DNA from: Nitrospirota bacterium
GTDB taxonomy: Bacteria; Nitrospirota; Thermodesulfovibrionia; Thermodesulfovibrionales; UBA9159
Direction of reading: 5' to 3'
Length of the DNA stretch: 64,000 nt
Assembly (NCBI GenBank): GCA_021790195.1
Contig: JAJYIF010000010.1
Span: 1 to 64,000 of the forward strand
The position numbers and the translations under genes are program-made. How positions within the stretch are numbered: position 1 is the stretch's first letter; each line of letters starts with the position of its first letter. Positions 34,679 through 45,477 of this stretch are shown here, piece after piece. A model generated the notes under the pieces. It saw nothing but the letters and a program-made list of their open reading frames with translations. It was not told the DNA's origin and did no database searches.

Positions 34679-35695
34679 ATGAATACGCTCTTGATTCATA
34701 ATATAGGTGTGAATAAATCCGTTTCTGTGGTCATCCCTAATTACAACGGCGGCCCCACTATAGGCAGATGCCTTGAGGCCCTATTTATGTCAGACTATCC
34801 CGAGTTTCAGGTCATAGTGGTAGATGATTGCTCCACTGACGATTCGGCCGGGATAATACAGCGTTTCCCCTGCGAACTTGTCAGGCTGAAGAGGCGCTCC
34901 GGCGCTTCCTTTGCCAGAAATGCAGGTGCAAAGAAGAGCAGCGGTGAAATCCTGTTCTTTATTGATTCGGATTGCCTCGTCCTCGAAAACACTATCTCCC
35001 GTGCGGTCGAAACCATCGCAGGGAAGAGAGAACTTATTGTCGGCGGAACATACACATGTGCCCCTGCCGACAACCGTTTCTTCAGCTTCTTTCAATCGGT
35101 ATTCATACACTACTCTGAGACAAAGAACGAGCGGCCCGATTATGTCGCCTCTCATGCCATGGCCATTCATCGCAGCCTCTTCGAAACAAGCGGCGGGTTC
35201 CCTGAGGATTTTCTACCGATCCTTGAAGACGTGGAATTCAGCCATAGGCTTCGAAGACTCGGCTGCACACTCACGATGAACCCCGACATCCTCGTCCGCC
35301 ATATATTCAACTTCAAGCTGACAGGATCACTTAGAAACGCCTTCAGGAAGGCCAAGTTCTGGACCATCTATTCGCTGGGGAACAAGGACCTGACTAGCGA
35401 TTCAGGAACCGCCTCAAGAGAACTCAAGATAAACGGGACGTCTTTCCTGATCTCTGCCGCCATGTTGCCCCTTTTCTTCTTCTCGGGCAAAAGCATTTTT
35501 TTGCTTCTTCTATCGGCCGTCTTTTTTTTCAACATTTTTCTCAGCAGGAAATTGATCGCTGCCTTTTACCGCACGAAAGGGTTCGTCTTTGCCGGCGCTG
35601 CGACAATGTATTACATGACGTTATATCCACTCGCTGCGGGAATAGGGGCCCTCGCAGGCGTTCTGGGATACAAAAACTCTTTTTTAAGAAAATGA
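34679..35695 (+). CDS. family 2 glycosyltransferase, membrane-associated
   Basis: A 338-residue protein. The GT-A fold starts VSVVIPNYNGGPTIGRCLEAL (about 15-35), with VVDDCSTDDSAGI, the metal-binding FFIDSDCLVL (DSD, about 100) and LEDVEFSHRLRRLG. After about 255 come hydrophobic helices, so it lies on the inner membrane and probably adds a sugar to a lipid-linked acceptor. The ATG at 34679 lacks a clear ribosome site; a GTG at 34709 (VNKSVSVVIP) is an alternative. Its stop overlaps the next gene's start. Confidence 0.9.
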   Translation: MNTLLIHNIGVNKSVSVVIPNYNGGPTIGRCLEALFMSDYPEFQVIVVDDCSTDDSAGIIQRFPCELVRLKRRSGASFARNAGAKKSSGEILFFIDSDCLVLENTISRAVETIAGKRELIVGGTYTCAPADNRFFSFFQSVFIHYSETKNERPDYVASHAMAIHRSLFETSGGFPEDFLPILEDVEFSHRLRRLGCTLTMNPDILVRHIFNFKLTGSLRNAFRKAKFWTIYSLGNKDLTSDSGTASRELKINGTSFLISAAMLPLFFFSGKSIFLLLLSAVFFFNIFLSRKLIAAFYRTKGFVFAGAATMYYMTLYPLAAGIGALAGVLGYKNSFLRK

Positions 35696-36774
35696 TGTAT
35701 TCGCCTTTCAGACATTACGGCTCGATTTTCCGGAAGAGGAGGGTCATCCACCTGACCTTCTTCCTGACGAGGAAGTGCAACCTCGCCTGTCCGTTCTGTT
35801 TCTACTTGACCGCCAAAGACAAGCCTTCAGCTCCGGCAGGCGAACTCGATCTCCACGAGATCGAAAGAATCTCGCGCTCGATGGGAAGTCTCCTCTGGCT
35901 TGCCTTTTCCGGCGGCGAGATATTTCTCAGAAAGGACCTCGTGGATATTAGCAAGGTCTTTTACACTAACAATAGGCCGGTCATAATGCTCTTCCCGACA
36001 AACGGCATGCTTCCAGATGTGATCCGAGACAAGACCGAAGAGATACTGAGCCTGTGCGAAAAAAGTGTAATAGCCGTCAAATTGTCTATCGACGGTCCGG
36101 CCGAGCTGCATGACAGACTCCGAAACAGGAAGGGATCTTTCGAAAGAACGATCGCGACCTATCATGAGCTCGGAGAATTGCTTGGCAGGTTTCCGAATTT
36201 CGAGCTCGGCGTCAACACGGTCTTCTGCTCGGAGAACCAGAATGCCATGGACGAGGTGATCGATTTTGTCAGTGGTCTGTCGAATATCAAGACGCACACG
36301 ATCTCGCTGGTCCGCGGGAACATTTCGCAAGAGGGCTATAAGAAAGTAGATTACGAAAAGTATGATAACGCGGTGAAACGGCTTGAGAATAATTTGAAGG
36401 ACGGGACCTCGGGCACATATCGTTTCAGGGGCGCTCGCATCAAGGCCGCCCAGGACATCTTGCAGCGCCGCCTGATACACCGTACTTCACTCGAAGGAAA
36501 AAGACTGATTCCATGTTATGCGGGGAGATTGAATCTCGTGCTGGGCGAGACAGGCGACGTCTACCCCTGCGAGATTCTTACGGATCCCCTCGGAAATGTC
36601 AGAGATTTCGATTACGACATGAACAGTCTTGTCCGCACGGACAGGGCCAAAGAGATTCTTCATTCCATATCAGATAACAAATGTTTCTGCACTCACGAAT
36701 GCTTCTTCATGACGAATATACTTTTTAATCCGAAGCTTTATCCTGAACTCGCAAAGGAGTATCTCCAGATATGA
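35692..36774 (+). CDS. radical SAM protein with a C-terminal cysteine-rich region
   Basis: A 360-residue enzyme. The SAM cluster motif is CNLACPFC (CxxxCxxC, about 26-33), followed by LAFSGGEIFLRKD and LSIDGPAELHDRLR. A C-terminal SPASM-like region has CYAGRLNLVLGETGDVYPCE and NKCFCTHECFF, enough cysteines for a further cluster. Such enzymes modify peptides, sugars or lipids. Start choices ATGATG overlap the glycosyltransferase stop; its own stop overlaps the PHP gene (ATGA). Substrate unknown. Confidence 0.9.
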   Translation: MMYSPFRHYGSIFRKRRVIHLTFFLTRKCNLACPFCFYLTAKDKPSAPAGELDLHEIERISRSMGSLLWLAFSGGEIFLRKDLVDISKVFYTNNRPVIMLFPTNGMLPDVIRDKTEEILSLCEKSVIAVKLSIDGPAELHDRLRNRKGSFERTIATYHELGELLGRFPNFELGVNTVFCSENQNAMDEVIDFVSGLSNIKTHTISLVRGNISQEGYKKVDYEKYDNAVKRLENNLKDGTSGTYRFRGARIKAAQDILQRRLIHRTSLEGKRLIPCYAGRLNLVLGETGDVYPCEILTDPLGNVRDFDYDMNSLVRTDRAKEILHSISDNKCFCTHECFFMTNILFNPKLYPELAKEYLQI

Positions 36775-37409
36775 AATTCAGAATCGATCTTCACGTCCAC
36801 TCGAAGTACAGCGGGGACAATGGTTCCGAGCCCGAGGAGATGGTCCTTCAGGCCATCGAGCGCGGCCTCTTCGGAGTCGTCTTTACCGAGCACTATTCGT
36901 ATGAGGCATCATCGCCCGTCGAGAAGTTAAAAGACAAATATGGAGATCAAATCAGGATATTCAGGGGAGTGGAATTCTCAGCGCTGGAAGGGCACTGCCT
37001 TATCTTCGGAGTAAACACGGATTTCTTGCCCATAAAGGACTCGCCGCTGAAGTACATTACGAGGGTCGTCACAGAGTCGGGAGGCGTCGTGGTCCCTTCC
37101 CATCCTTACAGAAAAGGGAACGGTATGGGCGACACAATCAAAGAAGTGCAAGGCATATGCGCTGTTGAAGGATATAACGGATGCAACATGCCGGCATACA
37201 ACGATATGGCGGTCGCAGCGGCCGAGAGCCTGAACCTGCCCATTACCGGCGGCTCCGACGCCCATTATCCGCAAGAAGTCGGATTGTGTTTAACCGAATT
37301 CGACGAAGAAGCGACCCATGACAATCTAGTCGATCTTTTGAGGACTGGGAATTATCGCGGCGTTGACAACCGGAAACATCTTTATTCTTACAGGCCGATG
37401 CAGAAGTAA
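36771..37409 (+). CDS. PHP-domain metal-dependent phosphoesterase
   Basis: A 212-residue protein with the four PHP motifs: DLHVHSKYSGDN (6-17), VFTEHYS (about 37-43), PSHPYRKGNG (about 108-117) and GGSDAHYP (about 163-170). These His and Asp residues bind metal ions for phosphoester cleavage. It is the last gene of a tightly overlapping trio with the glycosyltransferase and radical SAM genes, so it probably acts on a phosphorylated intermediate of the same pathway. The family includes histidinol phosphatases and nucleases, so the exact reaction is open. Confidence 0.9.
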   Translation: MKFRIDLHVHSKYSGDNGSEPEEMVLQAIERGLFGVVFTEHYSYEASSPVEKLKDKYGDQIRIFRGVEFSALEGHCLIFGVNTDFLPIKDSPLKYITRVVTESGGVVVPSHPYRKGNGMGDTIKEVQGICAVEGYNGCNMPAYNDMAVAAAESLNLPITGGSDAHYPQEVGLCLTEFDEEATHDNLVDLLRTGNYRGVDNRKHLYSYRPMQK

Positions 37410-37451
37410 AGACGTTTTCTTCGCAGGTTCCGGCGATTAGCCTGGCAAAGA

Positions 37452-38876
37452 CTATACCGCTCCTCCGCCCAGCACCTTATAGAGCGTCACCAGATTTGTG
37501 AGTCGGGAGAGGCGAACGGTGATCAGTCCCTGCTGCGCGCTGTAAAGGGAGCGCTGCGAGTCCAGGACGTCCAGGTAGCTTGCTACACCTTTCTCGTAGC
37601 GCGCTTGCGATAAGCGATAGGCGGCGGCGGTTGCGTCCGTCAGCGATTGCTGGGCCTCCAGTTGATCGCCAATGGTCCCACGCTGGGCAAGCGCGTCGGC
37701 CGCTTCTCTGAACGCGCTCTGGATCGCCTTTTCATATTGGGCCAGAAAGATTTCACGGTCAACTTCCGACACCTTCAGGTTGGCGCGGTTTCGTCCCGAA
37801 TCAAAGATCGGCAGGGTGATCTGCGGCGCAAAGCTCCATGTTCCGGTTGACCCCTTAAAAAGCCCCGTCAGTTGATCGCTTGAGAGACCTACGCTCGTTG
37901 TAAGGGTTATGCGCGGGAAGAAAGCAGCGCGTGCCGCTCCGATGTTGGCGTTAGCGGCCTTGAGAAGGTGTTCGGCCTGCATAATGTCGGGGCGGCGCTG
38001 CAGTACGTCCGACGGCAACCCTGTGTTCAGTTCTTTCAACGCGGCGATCTCGCCCAGCCCTGAAGGCAAAAGATCTTCCGGCACGGGCGAGCCGATAACA
38101 AGCGCAAGGGCGTTTTCGTCCTGTGCCACCTGACTCGTGAAGCGGGCGATATCCACCCTCGCGGAATCAACACTGGTTTGCGCCTGGCGAACGTCCAGCT
38201 CCGAAGATGCGCCGGCTTCGAAACGACGCTTGATAAGCTCGAACGATGTCTGCTGGCTCGCGAAGGTGTCCTGGGCGATCTTAAGGCGCTCATTGTCCGC
38301 GGCGAGGGTCAGGTAGTCGCTCGCTACCTCTGCCACCAGGCTGATCTGTAAACTTCTGCGCGCCTCATCGGTTGCAAAATATTGCTCGAGCGCCTGGTCA
38401 TCGAGGCTTCTTATCCGGCCGAAGAAATCGATTTCGTAAGCGCTGAAACCGAGGTTCACGCTATATTGGTGTGTCGTCAGTGCCTGCCCGGTGCCCGAGA
38501 GCACGCCGGGTGTCCTCGCTTCCACGGCGCTGCCAGAGGCGTTGACCGTAGGGAAGAGATCGGCACGCTGGATTTGATACAGGGCCCGGGACCTTTCAAT
38601 ATTGAGCGCCGCTATTCGCAGGTCACGGTTGTTCTCGAGGGAGAGAACGATCAGCTTTCGCAGCTGCTCATTAATGAAGAACTCCTTCCACGAAATGTCA
38701 CCGACTCTGCGCTCCCCTGGTTTGACCGCGCCGCCCTTGTAAGCAGGGCCGCCCGGCCATTCTGACGGAACAGGCGCTTCAGGGCGGGTGTATTTCGGCG
38801 CCATGCTCGCACAGCTGGAGAAGACAAGCAGCAGAAACGCAAGAGTTACACGCCGAAGAGCAAGCCGTCTTTTCAT
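37452..38876 (-). CDS. outer-membrane efflux lipoprotein, OprM/NodT family
   Basis: A 474-residue TolC-like channel. The start [12 protein letters not shown] is followed by a lipobox (LVFSSC) for outer-membrane anchoring, then [14 protein letters not shown] typical of OprM. Two repeated outer-membrane efflux domains are seen (around [24 protein letters not shown] and [20 protein letters not shown], with [12 protein letters not shown]). I chose the ATG at 38874-38876, 1 nt after the pump stop; an upstream frame lies inside the pump gene. It is the third gene of the tetR-regulated pump operon. Confidence 0.95.
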   Translation of the reverse strand: MKRRLALRRVTLAFLLLVFSSCASMAPKYTRPEAPVPSEWPGGPAYKGGAVKPGERRVGDISWKEFFINEQLRKLIVLSLENNRDLRIAALNIERSRALYQIQRADLFPTVNASGSAVEARTPGVLSGTGQALTTHQYSVNLGFSAYEIDFFGRIRSLDDQALEQYFATDEARRSLQISLVAEVASDYLTLAADNERLKIAQDTFASQQTSFELIKRRFEAGASSELDVRQAQTSVDSARVDIARFTSQVAQDENALALVIGSPVPEDLLPSGLGEIAALKELNTGLPSDVLQRRPDIMQAEHLLKAANANIGAARAAFFPRITLTTSVGLSSDQLTGLFKGSTGTWSFAPQITLPIFDSGRNRANLKVSEVDREIFLAQYEKAIQSAFREAADALAQRGTIGDQLEAQQSLTDATAAAYRLSQARYEKGVASYLDVLDSQRSLYSAQQGLITVRLSRLTNLVTLYKVLGGGAV

Positions 38877-38877
38877 A

Positions 38878-41800
38878 TCACTGTCCCTCCACGTCAGTCG
38901 CAACAGCAGAAGCTGCAGCCTTCTGTTTATATTTTTTCCGGGCAAACAGCCGCGACACCAGGACAAAGAAAAATGGAATGAAGATCAGGTCGATGAAGGT
39001 GGCCGAGAGCAGCCCGCCGTCGACAGCGGTGCCGATCGCGTTCTGCGCCCCTGCGCCGGCGCCCTTCGTAAGGAAAAGCGGCAGGGTGCCGAAGAAAAAG
39101 GCCATTGAGGTCATGATCACCGGGCGGAGCCGGATCCTGATCGCATTGAGGGTCGCCTCGACCAGTTCACGGCCCTCATGCAGCTGCGCCTTGATGAATT
39201 GAATGATAAGGATCGCGTTCTTGGTCGAAAGCCCTATGGTGGTGAGAAGGCCGATCTGGAGATACACATCATTCGGGAGCCCGCGAAGAGTGACCATCGT
39301 GACCGCTCCCACCAGGCCCAGCGGCAGCATCAAAAGGTTGACAAAGGGGATTGTCCAGCTTTCATATAATGCTGCAACCGACAGAAAGACGACCAGGAGC
39401 GAGATCGCGTATAGCGCGGGCGCCTGGGCGCCGGCACGTTTCTCCTCGTACGAAAGACCCGTCCACTCGTACCCGATTCCCGGCGGGAGCTGGGCAGCCA
39501 TCTTCTCCATCTCGGACATTGCCTCGCCGGTGCTCACGCCCGGGGCCGCCTGCCCAAGGATCTCGACCGAGGGCAATCCGTTATATCGCTCCAGACGGGG
39601 GGAGCCGTACTGCCAGCGGGCGGTCGAAAAAGCGGAGAAAGGCACCATCTGGCCGTCCTTATTGCTGACGTACCAGCTGTTGATGTCCTCAGGCAGCATC
39701 CGGTAGCGGGGATCGGACTGGAGATAGACCTTCTTCACCCGCCCGTTCTGGATGAAATTGTTAACGTAGCTGCTCCCCCAGGCGGTGGAAAGAACGTCGT
39801 TTATATTACTCAACGAGACCCCGAGAGCGCCGGCGCGGACATCATCGATATTGAGCTTGAACTGGGGAGAATCGTCCTGGCCATTAGGGCGCACCGCGGT
39901 CAGTTTCGGATCCTTCATTGCCATGCCGAGCAGCTGGTTACGCGCCTCCATCAGCTTCTCATGCCCCACGCCTCCCCTGTCCTGCAGCTGGAAGTCGAAG
40001 CCGTTGGCCACACCCAACTCCAGCACAGCCGGCGGGGCGAAGGCAAAGGCAAGGCCGTCCCGGATCTGAGAAAACGCCTTCATCGCCCGCGCCGCAATGG
40101 CAGGGGCCTTCAGGTCCGGGGTTTGGCGCACCTTCCAATCCTTCAGCCTCACCCATGCAAGCCCCATATTCTGGCCACGGCCGGCAAAACTGAACCCGGC
40201 CACGGTGATGATTCCCTCCACAGTCTTCTTCTCGTCCTGCAAAAAATGCCGTTCCATCTGCTTCAGGGATTGCAGGGTCCGTTCCACGGTGGCGCCGGGG
40301 GGGAGCTGGAGCTGGCAGATCAGGAACCCCTGGTCCTCGTCAGGCAAAAACGAGGTGGGAAGCCGATGGAAGAAGAACGCCATCGCGGCGACAATGCAGC
40401 CGTAGATTGCGATATAACGCACCGGCTTTCCGAACGAACGGCCTACGATCCCCTCATATTTATTCCGGCAGAAGTCGAATGCCCGGTTGAAATAACGGAA
40501 GAACCAGGCGAACCAGCCGCTCTCGCCGATACGATGTCCCATTGCGACAGGCTTCAGGATGGTGGAGCAGAGGGCCGGGGTCAGGATCTGGGCCACCAAG
40601 ACCGACAGGATCATGGCCGAGATTATGGTGACTGAGAACTGGCGATAGATAACGCCGGTAGATCCGCCGAAGAACGCCATCGGCAGGAAGACTGCGGTCA
40701 GGACAGTCGCAATGCCCCAGAGGGCGCTCGTAATCTGGCCCATGGATTTGATGGTTGCGTCATGCGGAGAAAGTCCCTCCTCATGCATGATACGCTCGAC
40801 GTTCTCTACCACGACGATCGCGTCGTCAACCAGAAGGCCGATGACGATGACCAGGGCGAACATGGTAAGGGTATTGATCGAGAAGCCTGCGGCCGCCAGC
40901 ACTCCCATCGTCCCCAGGAGCACCACCGGCACCGCGATAGTCGGAATCAATGTCGCCCGGAAGTTCTGGAGGAAAAGGAACATAACAATGAAGACCAGGA
41001 ATACTGCCTCGATCAATGTGCGGACCACCTCTTCAATGGAGATCTTCACGAAGGGGGTGGAGTCATAGGGATAGACCACCTTAATACTCGGCGGGAAGTA
41101 CTTTGAGAGCTCCGCCATTTTTGCCTTGATCCGGTTTGCGGTCTCCAGGGCATTGGCCCCGGCCGCCAGCCGGATCGCCAACCCTCCAATCGGCTTGCCG
41201 TTATAAAATGACTGAATATCGTAATTCTCCGTCCCGATCTTGGATTCGGCTACATCCTTGAGCTTTACCGTAGAGCCGTCGGGGTTGGTGCGCAGAATGA
41301 TACCGTTGAACTGTTCCGGCGTCTGGAGCAATGTGCGCGCCGTAATCGTCGCGTTCAGCTGCTGACCATGAACGGCCGGAGTGCCCCCGAACTGGCCGGC
41401 CGATACCTGAACGTTCTGGGCCTGCACCGCCTTGATAACGTCATTCGTGGTCAGGTGGTAGTTGTTCAGCTTTGCGGGGTCCACCCAGATCCGCATGGCA
41501 TTCTGGGTCCCGAACACCATCAGCTCCCCGACCCCGTCGAGTCGGCTGACTATATCCTGGACATTCGAGACCAAATAGTCGGTCAGCGCGTTCCGGTCCA
41601 TGGAGCCGTCTTCGGATACGAGCCCCACGATCATCAAAAAGTTCCTCGTGGACTTGACCACCTGAATCCCCTGCTGCTGCACGACCTGAGGGAGAAGCGG
41701 CATGGCCAGCTGCAGCTTGTTCTGCACCTGCACCTGGGCGATGTTCGGGTCGGTACCCGCCTTGAAGGTCAGGGTAATGCTCACCGCCCCGGCCGAATCG

Positions 41801-42045
41801 CTGGTAGATGCCATATAGATGAGGTTATCGATCCCGTTCAGCTTCTGTTCGATCACCTGGGTTACCGTATCCTGCGCCGTCTGGGCCGAGGCGCCCGGAT
41901 AGGTGGCGTTGATGGCGATCTGTGGCGGCGCGATCGGCGGGTACTGAGAGACCGGCAGTGTCTTGATCGCCAGCAGGCCTGCCAGCATGACCATGATGGC
42001 GATTACCCAGGCAAAGATAGGACGGTTTATAAAGAATCTGGACAT
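38878..42045 (-). CDS. RND multidrug efflux transporter, AcrB/MexB type
   Basis: A 1055-residue inner-membrane pump, normal length for the HAE1 family. It begins [20 protein letters not shown], has the proton-relay Asp pair in [18 protein letters not shown] (TM4, about 405-422), the porter domain, and the second half with [21 protein letters not shown] and RLRPVIMTS. It is driven by the proton gradient and exports amphipathic drugs through the OprM-like channel. The gene overlaps nothing and sits 10 nt after the adaptor gene. Confidence 0.97.
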   Translation of the reverse strand: MSRFFINRPIFAWVIAIMVMLAGLLAIKTLPVSQYPPIAPPQIAINATYPGASAQTAQDTVTQVIEQKLNGIDNLIYMASTSDSAGAVSITLTFKAGTDPNIAQVQVQNKLQLAMPLLPQVVQQQGIQVVKSTRNFLMIVGLVSEDGSMDRNALTDYLVSNVQDIVSRLDGVGELMVFGTQNAMRIWVDPAKLNNYHLTTNDVIKAVQAQNVQVSAGQFGGTPAVHGQQLNATITARTLLQTPEQFNGIILRTNPDGSTVKLKDVAESKIGTENYDIQSFYNGKPIGGLAIRLAAGANALETANRIKAKMAELSKYFPPSIKVVYPYDSTPFVKISIEEVVRTLIEAVFLVFIVMFLFLQNFRATLIPTIAVPVVLLGTMGVLAAAGFSINTLTMFALVIVIGLLVDDAIVVVENVERIMHEEGLSPHDATIKSMGQITSALWGIATVLTAVFLPMAFFGGSTGVIYRQFSVTIISAMILSVLVAQILTPALCSTILKPVAMGHRIGESGWFAWFFRYFNRAFDFCRNKYEGIVGRSFGKPVRYIAIYGCIVAAMAFFFHRLPTSFLPDEDQGFLICQLQLPPGATVERTLQSLKQMERHFLQDEKKTVEGIITVAGFSFAGRGQNMGLAWVRLKDWKVRQTPDLKAPAIAARAMKAFSQIRDGLAFAFAPPAVLELGVANGFDFQLQDRGGVGHEKLMEARNQLLGMAMKDPKLTAVRPNGQDDSPQFKLNIDDVRAGALGVSLSNINDVLSTAWGSSYVNNFIQNGRVKKVYLQSDPRYRMLPEDINSWYVSNKDGQMVPFSAFSTARWQYGSPRLERYNGLPSVEILGQAAPGVSTGEAMSEMEKMAAQLPPGIGYEWTGLSYEEKRAGAQAPALYAISLLVVFLSVAALYESWTIPFVNLLMLPLGLVGAVTMVTLRGLPNDVYLQIGLLTTIGLSTKNAILIIQFIKAQLHEGRELVEATLNAIRIRLRPVIMTSMAFFFGTLPLFLTKGAGAGAQNAIGTAVDGGLLSATFIDLIFIPFFFVLVSRLFARKKYKQKAAASAVATDVEGQ

Positions 42046-42055
42046 GAACTCTCCT

Positions 42056-43285
42056 TTAGTTCTTCGCTGCTTCGGCGGTCTTCACTGCGTCTGCCTGAGC
42101 GATGTTTCCCTTACTCCCAAACGCAACGGCCTTTACGGTTGTTCCCGGTCGCGCCTTCTGAAGTCCGTCTAGGATCACACGGTCACCGGCCTTCAGCCCG
42201 TCGCTGACCAGCCAGTTGTCGCCGATGGTGCGGACGACCTTGATGACACGCGGCTCGACCTTTTCGCCGCTTCCTACCACCATAACCATAGCGTCGCCCG
42301 CGGGGTTACGGGTCACACCTCTCTGAGGGACTAGTATCGCATGTTCATTGACCCCTTCCTCAATTACCGCCCGGACAAACATGCCCGGAAGGAGGGTCTG
42401 CTTCGGGTTTGGGAAGACAGCCCGTAGCGTAATCGAGCCTGTGCTCTGGTCAACCGTTACTTCGGAGAATTTGAGGGTACCGGTCAAAGGATAGGCGCTG
42501 CCATCCTCCAGAAGGAGTTTCACCCGAGTCTGGGCTGCGCCGTTGTTTTTGAGAAGGCCGCTGGCAAGTTCCTGCTTCAGGCGAAGCATTTCAACGCTGG
42601 ACTCCGTGACATCAACATAAATCGTGCTGATCTGCTGGATCGTGGCCAGTGCAGCGGGCTGATTCGCGGTCACGAGGGCGCCGGTGGTCACCGACGACCG
42701 GCCGATCCGTCCGGAGATCGGGGCAGACACTTTTGTGTAAGCCAGGTTGATCCGGGTGGTTTCAAGCGCCGCCTTTCCTGCCTCTACATCAGCCTCGGCT
42801 TGCTTTAGAGCCGCGCTTGCATCGTCATAGTCCTGCTTACTTACCGCGTTGATCTTGACGAGATCCTTGTAACGCTCCGATTTGAGCCGTGCCGGCATAA
42901 GATTCGCCTCTGCCCTGTCAAGCGCTGCCTTTGCGCTGTTGTATGCCGCCTGATAACTGGCAGGATCAATCTGGTAGAGCACATCACCAGCTCTTACATA
43001 ACCGCCTTCCGTAAACAGACGTTTCTGGATGATGCCGCTCACCTGCGGTCGCACCTCCGCAATGAGATAGGCGGAGGTCCGGCCGGGAAGCTCGGTAGTA
43101 AGCGAGACCCTTTGCGGCTGGATAGTAATAACGCCGACCTCAGGCGTAATACTCGGCGTCTTTGTGACTGCGCCGCTCTGTTTTCCGCAGCCGGACACAA
43201 AAAGGTATCCGGCAAGTATTACTGTGAAAGCCACGATTCCGGTTTTCTTGCTCCTCATTTGGCGATACATCACTCCGAACGACAT
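42056..43285 (-). CDS. RND efflux periplasmic adaptor, AcrA/MexA type
   Basis: A 409-residue membrane-fusion protein with a lipoprotein signal (lipobox LFVSGC, Cys about 33). A barrel-sandwich and hairpin follow: [44 protein letters not shown] and [20 protein letters not shown], then [14 protein letters not shown]. The ATG at 43283-43285 has GGAGGAAGTAAGA before it; two upstream Met codons (43318 and 43351) are alternatives with weaker context. It joins the pump to the OprM-like channel. Confidence 0.94.
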   Translation of the reverse strand: MSFGVMYRQMRSKKTGIVAFTVILAGYLFVSGCGKQSGAVTKTPSITPEVGVITIQPQRVSLTTELPGRTSAYLIAEVRPQVSGIIQKRLFTEGGYVRAGDVLYQIDPASYQAAYNSAKAALDRAEANLMPARLKSERYKDLVKINAVSKQDYDDASAALKQAEADVEAGKAALETTRINLAYTKVSAPISGRIGRSSVTTGALVTANQPAALATIQQISTIYVDVTESSVEMLRLKQELASGLLKNNGAAQTRVKLLLEDGSAYPLTGTLKFSEVTVDQSTGSITLRAVFPNPKQTLLPGMFVRAVIEEGVNEHAILVPQRGVTRNPAGDAMVMVVGSGEKVEPRVIKVVRTIGDNWLVSDGLKAGDRVILDGLQKARPGTTVKAVAFGSKGNIAQADAVKTAEAAKN

Positions 43286-43365
43286 TCTTACTTCCTCCAG
43301 ATCTTTAATGATACGCATCGATTCACTCCCGTTGTTTTGATTCCTTCGCAACCTTTCTCAAGCCT

Positions 43366-43974
43366 CTATTTCTGCAACCCACGGAACAAGACGTCGACCA
43401 TCGCACGGACCGCCTTGCCGCTTCTCTTTTTCAGAAAATCTGCGCAATATATATTCTTGGTCACCACGCCGTGAGATGCGATCGTGAGAGTGTCGACGAT
43501 TACATCCGCCTCAGTCTCTTTCATTTTGCCGGCGTCGATGCAGTCCTGCACAATCTCCCTGAATACGAAGTAGGTGTTTCGCGCCATAGATTCCTTTTCG
43601 ACCAATTCTTCGCGTGTCCCGTACACGCTCTTCGTAAAGAAAATCAGTTTGTATTGATTCGGGTTTTTGAGTCCGAAATTCATTAAGTAGAGAACGACCT
43701 TGCGGAGAGTCTCGATCGGGTCACGGGAAACCGCCCTTATGTGGTTCAACTGATCGGAAAAATGCCCGAAAAACTCTTCGCAGATAGCAAAGAGCAGGTC
43801 GTCCTTGTTTTTGAAATAGAGATAGATAGTGGTCGGAGAATATTCTATTTTTTCAGCGAGCTTTCGCATCGAAAAGTTCTCGTAGCCCTCGTTGATGAAA
43901 AGCTCCCGGGCCGCATCGAGAATATCCCGGCGGAACTCCTCTTTATATTTGGCTCTTTTCTCCTTGACTCCCAT
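43366..43974 (-). CDS. TetR-family transcriptional regulator of the efflux operon
   Basis: A 202-residue regulator. The N-terminal HTH is ILDAARELFINEGYENFSMRKLAEKIEYSPTTIYLYF in two parts (about 18-54), followed by a ligand-binding helical domain. It is the first gene of the pump operon, read in the same direction, with the adaptor 80 nt downstream. A perfect inverted repeat covering its own promoter lies just upstream (43976-44015), so it most likely represses itself and the pump until a ligand binds. Confidence 0.94.
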   Translation of the reverse strand: MGVKEKRAKYKEEFRRDILDAARELFINEGYENFSMRKLAEKIEYSPTTIYLYFKNKDDLLFAICEEFFGHFSDQLNHIRAVSRDPIETLRKVVLYLMNFGLKNPNQYKLIFFTKSVYGTREELVEKESMARNTYFVFREIVQDCIDAGKMKETEADVIVDTLTIASHGVVTKNIYCADFLKKRSGKAVRAMVDVLFRGLQK

Positions 43975-43975
43975 C

Positions 43976-44015
43976 TATCCTAACACCGTTATCCATACTT
44001 AACAGTGTTAGGATA
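43976..44015. promoter_or_regulatory. TetR operator palindrome
   Basis: TATCCTAACAC (43976-43986) and GTGTTAGGATA (44005-44015) are a perfect 11-bp inverted repeat with an 18-nt centre. It begins 1 nt before the tetR start, and its right arm holds the -10 of the tetR promoter. The spacing is typical for two TetR-type dimers or one long operator. Confidence 0.8.
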
Positions 44016-44039
44016 ATTGATAGAGTTGAGGTTTGTCAA
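44010..44039 (-). promoter_or_regulatory. promoter of the tetR-efflux operon
   Basis: On the minus strand TTGACA (44034-44039), an 18-nt spacer and TATCCT (44010-44015). The -10 is embedded in the right arm of the palindrome, so operator binding would block it. Confidence 0.65.
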
Positions 44040-44165
44040 CCATGCGAATTGCTATAACCAGATCTGGAACTCTGCCTGCTACCAATTCAGATAAGGGAAT
44101 ATAGCCTACATTATTCATAAAATATGGGCATGCAACGAATTTCATGAATGATAAAGCTCTCACTC

Positions 44166-45464
44166 TTAATACTTCCTCTTATCTATTACCCTCTTCGCCT
44201 TGCCCTCGGCCCTTTCGAGGGTCTTTCTTTCGACCAATTTCACCTCCACCGAAATGCCGAGTTCGGAGGCGAGCCTCCTCTTGATGAGGTCCACAAATTC
44301 ATTCTGCTTCTTCATCTCGTCAAAGAAGATGGACTCCGAGACCTCGATGAGGACCGTCGCGTCATCGAGATTCCCTTCCCTCTCAACCATAATCTGGTAG
44401 TGGGGCTCCGTGCCTTCGATGTCGAACAATATCGCCTCGATCTGGGAGGGGAAGACATTCACGCCTCTCACAATCAGCATATCGTCCGTTCTTCCCATCA
44501 CCCTTCCCATCTTTACGAGCGTCCTGCCGCAAGGGCAAGGCTCCGTGATGAATCTTGTAAGATCCCTCGTCCTGAAACGTATCACAGGAAACGCCTCTTT
44601 TGTAAGGGTCGTAACGACCAATTCACCGACCTCTCCCACCGGTACCGGTCTCAAAGTCTCAGGATCCACCACTTCGACCAGAAAGTGGTCCTCATTCACA
44701 TGGAGCCCTTGGCGCTCAAGGCACTCACCGGCAACTCCCGGCCCCATAACCTCGCTCAGGCCGTAATTGTCCGTCGCGACGATCTTCAGCCTCTCCTGAA
44801 TCTCCTGGCGCATCCTCTCAGACCACGGCTCCGCTCCGAAGAGGCCGTACTTCAGCGAGAGAGAATTTATGTTCACTCCGGCCTCCTTGAGCGCGTCGGC
44901 TATCAAAAGCGAGTAGCTCGGCGTGCAGATCAGGGCAGTGGTCTTAAAATCCTGCATTATCTTTATCTGACGCCTCGTGTTCCCGCTCGAAATCGGGATG
45001 ACCGAGGCCCCCACTCTTTCAGCGCCGTAGTGGATGCCGAGCCCTCCGGTGAAGAGTCCGTAATTAAATGCGATCTGCACAACATCGTCTTTTGTGATTC
45101 CACCCGCGGAGAGTACTCTGGCAACAAGATTGGACCAGGTCTTTATGTCGTTCTTTGTGTATCCCACAACGGTGGACATCCCTGTTGTGCCCGAGGAAGC
45201 GTGGATCCTCACAACCTCTCTCAGGGGAACAGCGAACAGGCCGTATGGATAGTTGTCCCTGAGATCGTCTTTTGTGGTGAAGGGCAGCCTCTCTATGTCC
45301 CTGAGCGATGTGAAATCGTCGGGATCGATCCCCTTCGCGTCGAACTTCCTCCTGTAAAAGGGCACATTGAGGTAAACTCTGTGCAGATTGGCCTGGAGCC
45401 TCTCAAGCTGAAGCTGCTGAAGCCCTTCCCTGTCCATGCACTCATATTCCTGCTCCCAATACAT
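44166..45464 (-). CDS. paaK: phenylacetate-CoA ligase-type enzyme (copy 1)
   Basis: A 432-residue adenylate-forming enzyme joining an aryl acid to CoA with ATP. The P-loop is [19 protein letters not shown] (about 87-105); also [45 protein letters not shown] and the C-terminal Lys in [10 protein letters not shown] prefer the second ATG (45462-45464), because the ribosome site GGAGG touches the first ATG and sits 6 nt before the second. It ends the Liv operon. A paralogue lies at 50713-52014. Confidence 0.93.
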   Translation of the reverse strand: MYWEQEYECMDREGLQQLQLERLQANLHRVYLNVPFYRRKFDAKGIDPDDFTSLRDIERLPFTTKDDLRDNYPYGLFAVPLREVVRIHASSGTTGMSTVVGYTKNDIKTWSNLVARVLSAGGITKDDVVQIAFNYGLFTGGLGIHYGAERVGASVIPISSGNTRRQIKIMQDFKTTALICTPSYSLLIADALKEAGVNINSLSLKYGLFGAEPWSERMRQEIQERLKIVATDNYGLSEVMGPGVAGECLERQGLHVNEDHFLVEVVDPETLRPVPVGEVGELVVTTLTKEAFPVIRFRTRDLTRFITEPCPCGRTLVKMGRVMGRTDDMLIVRGVNVFPSQIEAILFDIEGTEPHYQIMVEREGNLDDATVLIEVSESIFFDEMKKQNEFVDLIKRRLASELGISVEVKLVERKTLERAEGKAKRVIDKRKY

Positions 45465-45477
45465 AGTCATCCTCCAA

